Shown here: positions 1-10,223 of the stretch, one piece after another
How the letters are laid out: the number at the start of each line of letters is the position of its first letter
How positions within the stretch are numbered: the stretch's first letter is position 1
NCBI GenBank assembly: GCA_030063045.1
Contig: JAQSEB010000001.1
Span: 2,542,001-2,606,000 of the forward strand
Source of the DNA: Pratylenchus scribneri
Taxonomy: Eukaryota > Nematoda > Chromadorea > Rhabditida > Pratylenchidae
Direction of reading: 5' to 3'
Length of the DNA stretch: 64,000 bases
Made by a program: the position numbers and the translations under genes
The notes under the pieces: generated by a model
The model's input: the letters and a program-made list of their open reading frames with translations, nothing else
Databases searched by the model: none
Told to the model about the DNA's origin: nothing

Positions 1-544
1 CAATGCTATACTGACATAGGCATGGAACCAGTTTTTTGTCCGCATGGAATTTGTTTTGGAGGAATTGATTGCTCTGTCTTTGATGGAAAACCACTCTTTC
101 ATTTCTTAGGTAATATATATATTTGCTAAAATTTTAAAATACTAATTAAAGGTGCATGTGTCCAACATGAAAAAATAGGCCAAGGGATTTGTAAGGATTT
201 CGGTTGTGCCAATTGCACAATTTGTCAGGGCAATAAATGCAATGCCGAGGATTTGTTGAGAGGTGAATTAAAAGGGAATTTTGAATTGGAATAAATTTGA
301 ATATCCTTTTATAGGTGTCAATGATGAAAACAATGAAACGAAGAATTTTGGGAGAAGCAAAATGATCATGAACAATACTTCAACAATGCCCTCAACAAAA
401 TCCATCACTTCAACCAGTTCAATGGCCCCATCGACTCCGAGTGGTGCAATTTCGGCATTCCACAATGGTCTAAAATGGGAATCCTCCGTCCCTGTGGCAA
501 TTTTGACGGCATCGGCCCTTTTGCTCACTGCCGTCATTTTTTAA
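1..544 (+). CDS. Cysteine-rich GPI-type surface protein, 5' partial
   Basis: The window opens inside this gene, so the start and any signal peptide are missing. Three exons can be read (1-109, 152-262, 315-544), joined by two short introns with GT..AG ends and consistent phase. The visible part has about ten cysteines in motifs such as CPHGICFGG and CANCTICQGNKC, then a Ser/Thr/Met-rich stretch (likely O-glycosylated) and a C-terminal hydrophobic segment ending ..LLLTAVIF. A hydrophobic end after a small-residue region is the layout of a GPI-anchor signal. The cysteine pattern is similar in style to nematode ET-module or Ly6-type secreted proteins, but I cannot assign a family. A similar architecture is seen at 8926-9961 (minus). 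Function unknown; probably cell surface. Confidence 0.7.
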
Positions 545-818
545 CCGATTTTGGAAGAGAAAATTCTATGGAAGAATTCTTTGATGAAATGAAACATTGA
601 AAACAAAATATGCAAACAATTTCATTTTTAAATTTGATTTTAATCATAAAATAATTGCAATTTCTTGAAGACAATTAAAGTCTCGGCTGCCTTTTTCTTG
701 ATGTTTTTCAATTTACTTCCGCCGTCAATCCATTAGCTAATAAAATGGTTGTAAATAATTCCACTTTATTACATTTTTATTCTTTCATTTATTTCCATTT
801 CATTCCGTTCAATTCCAA

Positions 819-2768
819 ATGAATTCAATGGCCAAAGGCATCATCATCCATATTCTTTTTTCCATTATTTTTTCCATCCATTCCATTTTATGCCAATCAA
901 ATTCACTACAGTCACCAACAATTTTGCCAGTTTGTGAATCAATCGCCGATCAACAGGTTTTTGTCCCTTCAATCCATGCTAAGAAATTTATGCTCAGCCA
1001 TTTTTTGAAGCTAATTAGTTAATAAATTATTTGAAAATATGGATTCAATTCATTCTTATTAAATTAATGTTTTCGGAATCTTTTGCCTCATTTTTTCGAC
1101 ATATTAATAAAAATAAAATTCTCGCCAAGTTCAATTCTCGTCAATTTCGTTTGCCCCTCAAATATCGTCATTACGGTGAATGTTGGCGCCAAAATTCGTC
1201 TACGGCTCGTCTCTTTTCCAGCCCTCAATTGGATTCAAATTTTGGTGCCGCCCTCAATTTGATTGTTCAGGGAACAAATTCAACCGTATTCACCAAAAGG
1301 GAACATTTTTGTATTTATTTATACATTTTCAGGTCATTGAAATTATCAAAATTCTCCGTTCCCGACATTGCCTTCCATTCATTTGGGGCGGTGCCGTTCG
1401 CGATTTGGCTCTTGGCATTTTGGTGGGATTATTTTCACTTTTTTGGCCAAATTAAAAATTCTCTATTTAAATGAATAATTTTATGACCACATTTTCCCTT
1501 CCCTTTAATAAATTGCCAATTTGAGAAATGAACCTAATTCATTTAATGAGGAATGAAGGAAACATCATTAGGCCAAAGATTTTCAGAAAATTGGAATAGA
1601 AATTTGTATTGTATCAGCAAAAATATAAAAATTTTATATTATAGAAAATGGAAAACATATTCAGGGGAAGGAAATACAAAAATGCAAATGTTGGAAAAAT
1701 TTTTCCCATAATTTTGTGCATAAAATTAATTAGTTTTTGTTTTTAAACAAAATCATTGAACGAGAATTTTTTTGTTCACTAAATAATATTATTCTAAGTA
1801 TTCCCTACAAAATAATATTTTTTAATTTGGATCTATGGCCGAAAAATCGTGCAAAAAATATTATTAATTTTGTATACAGTATCTCAATTTAACGACTGAA
1901 TAAATTGTAGCAAAATTGAGGCAGAATATTTCCGGCCAAAAATAAAATAAATTATTCAGAAAGCTTTTGGTTAAATTGTAATTAAATTTGTGATTAATAT
2001 AGCCCAGCGATGTGGATATGGCGGTGACGTGCAGTCCGGCAAAATTGAAGCAAATTTGCTTGGAATGGTGGGGCCCATCCAATTGCCAAAGGCCACATCG
2101 AGGCAGTCTAAAATTGAGCATTGGAAATGAAGAGGGGAATAAAGTAATTTAAAATAAATTAATTCAATCAAAATTGCATTTAAAGGGTGCCGAAATGACA
2201 GAACCAATTGACATTGCCCATTGGAATAATTCATTCGAGGCAAATGATGGCATTTTTTGGGAATATTCCGTCGACACAATGGCATACTATTTGACTAAAC
2301 CATGGGAGGGAATTGGGGGAAATGTCCTCTTGGATTTGTCCGGCCGGGCATTGGACGATGTTTGCAATAGGCGAATTCGGGTGCCGACAAAAAGGCAAAA
2401 TTGGGAGGAATGGGCGGCCGAAAATCCTCCATTAAAATTATTGAGGTGTTCTTTCGACCCTCATTTTAATATTAAATTGCAATTTTGGCAGGCATTGGAC
2501 ACTCCGGGCCAAAGGATTTTGGTCGGATTGGGAAACGAGGGAATTTGTTGTGCAAAAAACGCGGCAATTGGTCGAAGAAGAACATTTTTGGGAATTCTTT
2601 TGCCGAAAAGTTTTGGAGGGAAAATGGATTGATGGAAATTGTCAAAAGGAACAAAGAGGGAGAAGCCATCCATTTGTTCAACGATTTATTCGGCATTTGA
2701 AGGAGGATATGGGCCGAAATTTGAGTGGAATTTGGCCAAATTGGGACAAATTATTGAAGGAAGAATGA
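819..2768 (+). CDS. Secreted poly(A)-polymerase/CCA-enzyme head-domain-like protein
   Basis: The N-terminus has a signal peptide (MNSMAKG followed by a run of I/F/L up to ..SILCQSN). Downstream exons carry LPLKYRHYGECW, then IWGGAVRDLALG, which is the GG..RD motif of class II nucleotidyltransferase heads, then PSDVDMAVTCS supplying the D-x-D, then EPIDIAHWNNSF and LLDLSGRALDDVCNRRIRVP. This order matches a nematode family of secreted proteins related to the poly(A) polymerase/tRNA-nucleotidyltransferase head domain. Introns placed with fair support: 1288-1332, about 1417-2003 (long), 2150-2186 and 2444-2490. The final exon ends ..WDKLLKEE at 2768. The first intron (between about 955 and 1125) is uncertain. 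A secreted location is odd for an RNA-tailing enzyme, so catalytic activity is not assumed. Gene identity is confident; exact exons are less so. Confidence 0.72.
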
Positions 2769-3326
2769 ATTAAATTTGCCATTATTTTTTTCCATCATTT
2801 TATTTTGAATAAAAGTGCACTTTAAAATTGGTTGATTAAGATTAGTCAAAAGTCGGTTTCGGTTTGAGAAAATTGATGCAATTTAAATCCGAAATTGAGA
2901 ATTTTTACGCAAAAAAATCAAAAATAAAAACCGATATTTTTTCTAAAACAGAAACTGTGTTTCGAAACCAAGATGGTCTAAAAACGACCAATTTCATCAA
3001 GTCAAAAGAAGGAAAGGAAACGGAAATGTGAGTCAATTTGCCATTATTTTTTTATCATTTTATATTAAAAGTGCATTTAAAATTGGATGATTTCATTCCA
3101 TTGAGTCAAAATAAAGAAAGAAAATAGTAAATGGCACACATCCTTTCGGCGTACTTTCGGCGTATCCTCAATTTTTATTCTGTAAATCTGTTCATTAATG
3201 CTCAAATTCTGTTTCATTCCCTACTTTTATTTTCTTAAATGTCCTTTTTATATTCTGAGTGGTGTCATATTTTCGGGGTTTTCCCATTTTTGGTCATTCA
3301 TTTATAATGGCCAATAATAAAATTTT

Positions 3327-3384
3327 ATTATGCCTTTTTTGGCAAAATGGCATATAATTTTATTAACCAAAAAAGGCATAATTT
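3327..3384. repeat. Perfect short inverted repeat (hairpin)
   Basis: The arm ATTATGCCTTTTTTGG is followed about 25 bp later by its reverse complement CCAAAAAAGGCATAAT. The loop is AT-rich. It may be a remnant foldback element or a cruciform-forming site; no gene overlaps it. Confidence 0.6.
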
Positions 3385-3614
3385 AATAAATTTGTTGCCA
3401 TTTTGTGCCAATTGTTCATAAATCTCTCCCAATTGGCGGAAATGCGTGGTATCATTTTCCTCCGTGCCAAACTCTGCCATTCCCAAACATTTTCCCTCCC
3501 TCCAATTTGTTTTGCTTAATTTTTTCCCTTTTTATTTTAATTTTGTTGTTAATTTCCGGAATGCAATTCATTTGCAATTTTTCACAATAAATTTAACATT
3601 CCTTCAACCCAAAT

Positions 3615-3935
3615 TGCCCAATAATGCCTAATAAGGCCATTCCTATTCATTCATCCTACTGTATCCCCAATTTTTGCCTAATCAGCCTGTCACCTATCAA
3701 TCAAATATTGCTCCAATTTTCCTTCCATTCTTTTCCCTACAAAATTTTCACCTTTCGATCACTTTCCGTTGACGTTTCGTTTTTCCATTTTTGCAAAACA
3801 GAAAAATATATTTAATAAAGTTGAGCCAAACGAATCCCTATCCCAACATTTAACCATTTTTGGGCTTAAGCGGGCGAGAGCCTAGGCCCACTCATGCCAC
3901 AAATTTTAACCCTAAATCTATGACCAAGGACTAAT
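3615..3935 (+). repeat. Dispersed repeat family 1, copy A
   Basis: It shares with copies B (6650-7000, minus) and C (12545-12885, plus) the blocks CCTATTCAT.CATCCTACTGTA, CCCCAATTTTTGCC, TATCAATCAAATATTG, an AATAAA-containing centre, a CCCTATCCC block, and an end resembling CTAAATCTWTGRCC..GGACTAATA. No coding potential was recognised. The class is not determined; it looks like a short non-autonomous element. Confidence 0.6.
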
Positions 3936-4373
3936 ACCTTCCTTCATCAAATTGGATGTGTCCCTTTGGCCAATACACAATTTTAGATTCTAATTTTTAC
4001 GGTCAAAAGAAGAGAAGAAAATGAAATGAAGAATGGCTCAACAAAAAATCGAATCATTTTCCCATTAAAAAATATAAAAATAATTGCCCTCAATTTGTGT
4101 GGATATTCTTTCCTCATTCAATTATTAATAATTCCCCAATTAATAGTTATTTTCCAAGACCAATTTGATTGTTATTTTTTCTTCTCCTTGTCCAAATACA
4201 ATTTGCGCAATTGCAGCCAACAAATAAATCCACCCACAAAACCATTTTTGATTCCATTGCCCCGCCTCCTCCTCCACTCTCTCAGTCAGCCAATATAAAA
4301 AATACCAAAATGTCCAATTAATTTTCTCATTCCCTTTTTTCCACCCTTCCAATTTGAATATTTTCATATAAAA

Positions 4374-5867
4374 ATGATGGTCAAATCCAACATTACTAAT
4401 AAAATGATGCCATTTCCATCCATTGCCACATTTAAATCCATCATTTTCGTCCTAATTTTCATCACATTCTCCCGAATTACAGCTAATCGGAATCCGTCGA
4501 TGCCACCTTTTGGCCTTTCTGAAGAAGTTTTCACGGTTCGCTCAATTCCCCTATTCACTATATTCTGTCCATTTGCCCTTTTAGAAACAAGCCTTTGACG
4601 AAGATGCTCCATTTTGCAAGGTGGAAAAGGAGCCTTGCGGCTTTTATGATCTCTCATTGAATGGGAATGCCCAATTGGAATGGGTCAAATCTTGGTTAGT
4701 CCAATTTAAAAATAAGTATAAAAATTAGGCAAAAATTAGGCAATAGGATTCTGACTTGGCCCAAATATTAAAAAGTACCTTTCCTTAAAGTTTTGCATTT
4801 TGGCTGTTTTTGTCCTTTGATGTTTTTTCCCACTTTCGTACTTTCTTCTTTCCAAACCTAATTAAATTCCAAAAAAAGTCCTCAAAAATAAAAACATTTC
4901 CTGTTTGCCACCCTGACTGAGAGGGCGAGTCAATTTGACCTTTGCCAATTTGTTTTTTCCAAGAATTGAGGGGGCAAATATTATTAAGTAAATTTGATTT
5001 TCTGACATTTTTTCCCATACATCATCATAAACAAATAAACCAATAAATTGGCATTTTTATGGAGCCAATGAATTTAATATTTTCCAAAAAGGAATATTAT
5101 ATGAAATATTTTTGATGACATGTTAAAATATGAATTAAAAATGGAAATGAAATTCACATGAGTCAAAAAATGTATAAAAATGGATTCTTTTATTTGGAGG
5201 AAGTCCAATTTAAGGTTCCATAATTCGTCAGTGCAACAATTCGGCAACCAATTTAATTGTCGCAAAAATATGTATTTAGGGGCTTTCGATGATGGTGTAT
5301 TCAATTATGATATTAATTTTTTATTTCCTAAATTGTTATCGGTTCACAAACCGGTTTGAAAAATTAAACTTTGATATTTTGGGTAATATTATTATTTTGA
5401 ATCATTCGACGCGGATCAATGAGCTATAGATGGATGAATCTGTTATCGGCTTTGAAAAAGGGCAAAAATAAAAAAAAAAGTTATGACCCAATTAAATTTC
5501 TGCCGAATTGTCGTGCCATTAATTTTAATGGAGGAATAAGAGAAAGGACATTTTCATTTGAAAAGTTTATTTATAGAAAAGAATTAAAGATTAAAAAATA
5601 TTTATTTAATTGGTCAGGTGCCGATGCCCTTCATCGCATGAATGCGCATTTGATGAGCCAGATATGCGGCATAAAGTTTATAAATTTGTGTGCAAAAAAG
5701 AACAACAAAAACAACAAATTGTGACATCAACAACCACAACGAAAGCAATGCCCACAAATGGGGGCACAAATCGAAATCGATTGGTGGTGAGGAGGAGGAC
5801 AAGGCATGGACATGGCCAACAAAACAATAATAATAATTATGGCCATAATAATATTAATGGAAGATAA
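4374..5867 (+). CDS. Small secreted cysteine-rich protein (CRCP type)
   Basis: Three exons fit in phase: 4374-4526, 4585-4694 and 5618-5867. The start gives an N-terminal hydrophobic signal (..SIIFVLIFITFSRITA). The mature part has FCKVEKEPCGFYDLS, a W-containing segment ending VKSW, then CRCPSSHECAFDEPDMR and VYKFVC, which is a compact six-cysteine module. The C-terminal 45 residues are low-complexity (T-, R- and N-rich, with NNNNNYGHNN). The 923-bp second intron holds no recognised gene. The cysteine spacing resembles a nematode secreted family whose name I do not recall. Probably extracellular; function unknown. Confidence 0.72.
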
Positions 5868-6512
5868 CATTTTTTTGATTATTTATTATTTTATTTGGAT
5901 TTGATGGATGGGGAGAATATATTCACGAAAATTATTCAAATTTATCCATTTCGCGAATAAAATATTCACATTTTCTTCCAATTTTTGATCATAAAATTGA
6001 ATTTTATATATAAATAATAATATTTTATTTCATTTTGTAAAAACAAAGAAAATAAATAAATTAAAAAGTGAAAGGAAGTCAATCTATGAAGATTCAAATT
6101 AAATCATTCTTCCTTCATTCACTTTTTGGATTCTGATTTTGTTGAATGAATTGAACTTTTAAATAAATTATTTCAAATATTTTTATTCAATTTGAACAAT
6201 TAGAAGTTAATTTTTCCAAAATTTTGCAAAATTATTTCCTCCAGCTGATTTTATTCGTCACTTTTTTTTCTGCCGATGATTCATTCATTTATTATGAATT
6301 TTGCCCCCTATCCCCCATTCATTCAACAGAAATAATCATCTCATTTTCATAAATTTTGTTTTTATTTGATTGGAACCGGGGGGAAAGGGGATGTCGAATC
6401 CGAGGCTTCCATCAAAAGCACATTCCAATTCATTTCCATTCCAAAAAATTTATTTTTAATTTGATCATCAACTAAAACTAATTAATTAATTTTGTTTCAG
6501 TAATTTCAAACA
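5868..6512. other. AT-rich intergenic spacer
   Basis: No gene seen. A pyrimidine-rich AG at about 6499-6500 lies 12 bp before the next ATG and could be a trans-splice acceptor. Confidence 0.5.
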
Positions 6513-7231
6513 ATGACCAACAAAATTATTCCAAGTGCCAAAGATTTTATTGTGTTTGTGCTGTGGTCTTGGTGCATGCTACTCATTGCCATTGCCCTAT
6601 ATTTTTTCTACAAATGTAAATTATTTTTACTTATTTGACTTTTATAGTACCGCTAATCGGTACTAAGTTTAGTTCGGGGCGAGAGTGGGCCTAAGCTCTC
6701 GTCCCGGGTGTTCGCCGAGGGCCTAGCTCCCAGTGGCCCAAAGAAGGGAATTGGGATTAGTTAGGCAGACTTTATTTAATATATTTATATCTGTTGTGCG
6801 GAAAAATTGTGGATAACAGAACGTCGTTAATGTGATGAGAAAAGGGGAGCCAAAAAGTGATCGGAGAAGTGAACCTTTTGGGGAAAGAAGCGAGTTTAAA
6901 GGTAGATTGGTGATTGCTAGGGTGATGGGATATAATTAGGCAAAAAGTGGGGGTACAGTAGGATGAATAGGAGAAGCCCTTAGGCATTATTGGCATTGAC
7001 AAACTTATTTGAATGTATATTTTATTATATTTAAAATCGTTTTTTTTATTTCCAGATGGAAAGGAAAGGCAGCGCCGTCGCCGTGCTCCATCTGCAATGG
7101 TTCCGGTTCCAATTCCAATGAGCGTTCCGGTTCCAATTCCAATGAGCGTTCCGGTTCCAATTCCAATGAGCGTTCCGGTTCCAATGCCGGTTGCAATTCC
7201 AATTCCAATGCCGGCGCCTGCTGTTGCTTGA
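6513..7231 (+). CDS. Single-pass membrane protein with VPVPIPMS tandem repeats
   Basis: Two exons, 6513-6615 and 7056-7231, join in phase. Residues about 13-34 form one transmembrane segment (FIVFVLWSWCMLLIAIALYF), followed by a basic stop-transfer stretch (KERQRRRR) and a tail of about 45 residues built from VPVPIPMS repeats, ending PMPAPAVA. In DNA the repeat is a 24-bp unit present about 3.3 times with almost no divergence, so it expanded recently. A candidate trans-splice acceptor (TTTGTTTCAG) lies just before the ATG. The intron contains dispersed repeat copy B in antisense orientation. No family recognised. Confidence 0.65.
6650..7000 (-). repeat. Dispersed repeat family 1, copy B, intronic
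   Basis: Reverse-strand copy of the family at 3615 and 12545. In this orientation it reads CCTATTCATCCTACTGTACC, then CACTTTTTGCCTAATTA, and ends with a GC-richer block (GGGACGAGAGCTTAGGCCCA). It lies wholly within the intron of the VPVPIPMS-repeat gene. Confidence 0.6.
7087..7182 (+). repeat. 24-bp coding tandem repeat
   Basis: Three to four near-identical copies of a unit beginning GTTCCGGTTCCAATTCCAAT. All reading frames stay open across it, which explains apparent ORFs on both strands. The + frame following the upstream exon encodes VPVPIPMS. Confidence 0.75.
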
Positions 7232-7612
7232 ATAACAAATGAATGGATGGATGAAAAGGAAAACAGTTCCCCAAAAAATTGCCATATAATTTTTTCCCAT
7301 CCAAAATTAATAAATTTATTCCAATAAATAAAAATTGAACTCTTTAAGTGGTAAGGACAAATTTACATTTTAATGGGTCAAATATGTAAATATGAAGAGG
7401 ATGACCGCTCAAGATAATATTGAATTGAGGAAATAGATTCCAACTTTGCCTCTGCCAATCATTTTTATCATTTATTAAATACATTCCAATTATTAATCTC
7501 CGATAAAATCTTATTAGGGAATGAAGGTGGATTGGAATTGGATGACTAATAAATAATTTTGCCTGTCTATTTTCCACCCAATAATTCATTCATCCATAAA
7601 CAAAAATAATAA

Positions 7613-8686
7613 ATGTATTCAACCAAAAAATCACCTTCATTTCCTTCTTTTGTCCTCAATTTGGCCATTTTATTTTTGCCAATGTTTGTGCTCCTCTCAT
7701 TCCTATTTTTGATCAATTCGACCCAAAATGTTACTGATGATCCCTCAAAGGCAAATTCTTTTGTCACATTCCATTTAAGGAATGGCCAAGTCAGTCCAAA
7801 AAATATAATAATTTAATTTTACCAAAAAAAAAAGATTCTGGAAAATGTTCGCCAAATCCAATTGGCCCTTTACCAAACAAATCCACAATTTTTGCGCCAT
7901 TTTCAGCCAATCAATTCCCTCCATGTTTCCCTCATTTTATGCTCATTGAATGCCACCAATTTTGAGCGGTAATCCATTCTGAGGATTATTTCAGTTTTTG
8001 TGCCATTTTCAGTGCCAAAGAAGCATTGAATTCTGCTGCCCACAAATTCGCAAAGGAGCAACCAAAATTTGTTGTCCAATTTGAGGGCATCCAACATTTT
8101 GGCAATTCCACCCTTTTTGGCGCCCTTCAAAATCAAAGTTCCCTTCAAACATCCAAACTTTATGGTCAATTTTTAAATAAACAAAAATAAATTATAATAT
8201 GAGAGAGGTAATGACTCATTTTTATGGCCAATTTAATTCGATTTTTCCCACCAATTTGCCTCGAGGCTTTTCCTCCCCTTTTTCCGCCTGTTTGGATCCA
8301 TTTTATATTTTTCATTGTCACTCAGCTGTTTGGGTGAATTTAAATTGAGAAAATACAATTAAAATGGGAATTGGCGCAAAAATCACATGGTTTTTGAATT
8401 TGAATATGAAAATGGGCAAAAATTGTGTAAAACATTTTGGAATGGAAAGAAAAATTGAAGAAAATAATTATAAAATTTTCTCTCCATAGATTTGGTCAAA
8501 AATGAATTTGAATTGCGCGGAATTGAAGCATTGGGCCAATTCCCAATGTTCCATCCCCATATGACATTGGTGAATTTGGGTAAAAATGTGGAATGGCTTA
8601 GCAAATTTTGGCCAAAAATTGAGGCAAAATGGCAGGGAAAGGAAATTGGAACGGAAAAAGTGGAAAGTTGGTCAAATTTAGATTAA
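7613..8686 (+). CDS. AKAP7-like 2H phosphoesterase with N-terminal membrane anchor
   Basis: Four exons fit in phase: 7613-7789, 7835-7968, 8013-8164 and 8490-8686. Residues about 14-37 form a transmembrane or signal-anchor segment. The rest matches the AKAP7/2'-5' RNA ligase-like 2H fold. The first catalytic motif is HVSLILCSLN, followed by ERAKEAL and FEGIQHFGNSTLFG, and the second motif is HPHMTLVNL. Both H-x-S/T motifs are present, so phosphodiesterase activity on RNA or nucleotide substrates is plausible. Intracellular AKAP7 proteins lack this anchor, so a membrane or lumenal form is inferred. It converges on the minus-strand gene ending at 8926. Confidence 0.8.
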
Positions 8687-8925
8687 AAATGGAATAATGG
8701 AATTTATTTAAAGAAATTCAAATTTGTTCGATGAATTTGGACAAGTGGAGTCAAGATTATAAAGTGATTTATGAAGTTGGATTGGATTGAAATTTAATGC
8801 AGAAAAAATGAACAAAGATAATAGAAGGAATGGAATTGCTTTTTTTTACTAATATTTTATTTATTTATGCATAAATTAATTGATATTTCTTTATGGGTTT
8901 ATCAAAAAATGATTATATATTTCTT

Positions 8926-9961
8926 TCATTTAGTAAAAAGAAAGTTCAAAAAAGTGGAAAATGCCATCATCAAAAGGAACATTGACAAAAATGTTTTGTG
9001 TTTATTTGCCTCACTTTTCTCAATTTCCTCATTGCAAAAATTGAATTCATTACAAATTTTGCACTTTTGACAGCCAATCCTTCCTTGGAAAAACATTAAG
9101 CATCCATTTTCGGCATCAATTTGGCCACTAAAATTGTGCCTTTGCCGAAAGGGCCATTTGAATGCATCTTCGTTTGGTGGCCGACAAAAAGGAAGAAAAC
9201 AGCCGCGGAGATCTTAAGGAAAAGGGAATTGAAAAGGAAAAGGAATGTTGTTTGCCCCAGGGCTAATCAATTTTTGATTACCGTATTTCTTCTATTACAG
9301 TATCTCATAGGCTTATATAAATTACAGAGAGGGAAAATGGATGGAAAATAAAATTATTCAATAAAATTTCCATCAAATCGGAATATGTTTTTAAGAAACA
9401 AAACATGTTTTTACTAAATATTTTTATAATTTTGCATATCATAATATGTTTTCAACTATATTTTTGTGATTTTTACTTCATAATAGGTTTTTAAGATCCT
9501 AAATATTATTTTAAACATGTTTTTGTCAATTCAAAAACACGTTTTAATAAATCAGAACATGTTTTTACCGTTCAATACATTTTTATAAAGTCAGAAATCA
9601 AAATGGAAAAAACTTCTATTAGAAGAATAACATAATTATGAAAATAGAATATAATTCTCATTTTTTGGACATAAAGTAGATTAATATTTTCACTTCCAAA
9701 ATTGCTTTCACTGAATTTACCCCGTGCTTTGTTGGATTGCCGGAGGAAAATGTCCTTCATTGGGCAATTTGTGGCCACAAAACAATGTGAATTACATTCC
9801 ATTTTTGACCATTCTTCAGCATTTTGTGCCTCATTCATTCCATCCCCATTATCAAAACATTGAATTGCTGAATATTTTTGTGAAATATTTTTTAATTAAT
9901 TTAATTTACCATTAATTAATATTTTATGGGAAAAGAAGAGGAAAAATACAAAGGTCAACAT
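8926..9961 (-). CDS. Cysteine-rich GPI-type surface protein
   Basis: Three exons read on the minus strand (9961-9910, 9867-9721, 9167-8926) join in phase. Exon 1 is almost entirely a hydrophobic signal (MLTFVFFLFF). Exon 2 carries IQCFDNGDG, KMECNSHCFVATNC. Exon 3 carries NGCLMFFQGRIGCQKCKIC and FNFCNEE, then a hydrophobic tail (FLSMFLLMMAFSTFLNFLF) typical of a GPI-attachment signal. The architecture matches the partial gene at 1-544. The 553-bp second intron holds degenerate AACATGTTTTTA-type repeats (about 9380-9600). Family not assigned. It starts 262 bp downstream of the SLC17 gene end on the same strand. Confidence 0.65.
9380..9600. repeat. Degenerate AACATGTTTTTA-type repeat in intron
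   Basis: About six imperfect copies of a motif like AACATGTTTTTA or ATATGTTTTTA spaced 30-45 bp apart. Low sequence complexity; decayed satellite-like DNA. Confidence 0.4.
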
Positions 9962-10223
9962 TTTAATTTGATTTTAATTTTTTTGTCCCAATTTTTGATG
10001 AATTAATGGAAAAATTTGCAATGGAGAAATTGGGAATCAAAAATGAATGATTAATCAAATCAATCAATCAATGCTGCTCTCTCAAAAATTGGCCAGTGAA
10101 TGAGAATAGAAATAAATTGCAAATGTTAAACAAATATTCATTAATTTTTATTTCTTTAAAATGAATTAAAATGGCACAAAAAGACAATAATATAATAATC
10201 GAAAAATTTCTATTTAAATTTAA

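Larger units (their letters stand above)
2769..4373. other. Intergenic region with short duplications and a repeat copy
   Basis: I see no convincing gene. It contains a near-identical 60-bp direct duplication (about 2773-2833 and 3035-3091), a strong hairpin (about 3327-3384) and copy A of a dispersed repeat (about 3615-3935). Short ORFs here are AT-rich and recall no protein family. The 3' end of the upstream gene lies at the left and the next gene starts at 4374. Confidence 0.6.

Noticed and set aside
7005..7304. Minus-strand ORFs reading LELEPERS or HWNWNRNA repeats
   Set aside because: Other frames of the 24-bp coding repeat; only the plus frame continues a spliced upstream exon with a transmembrane segment.
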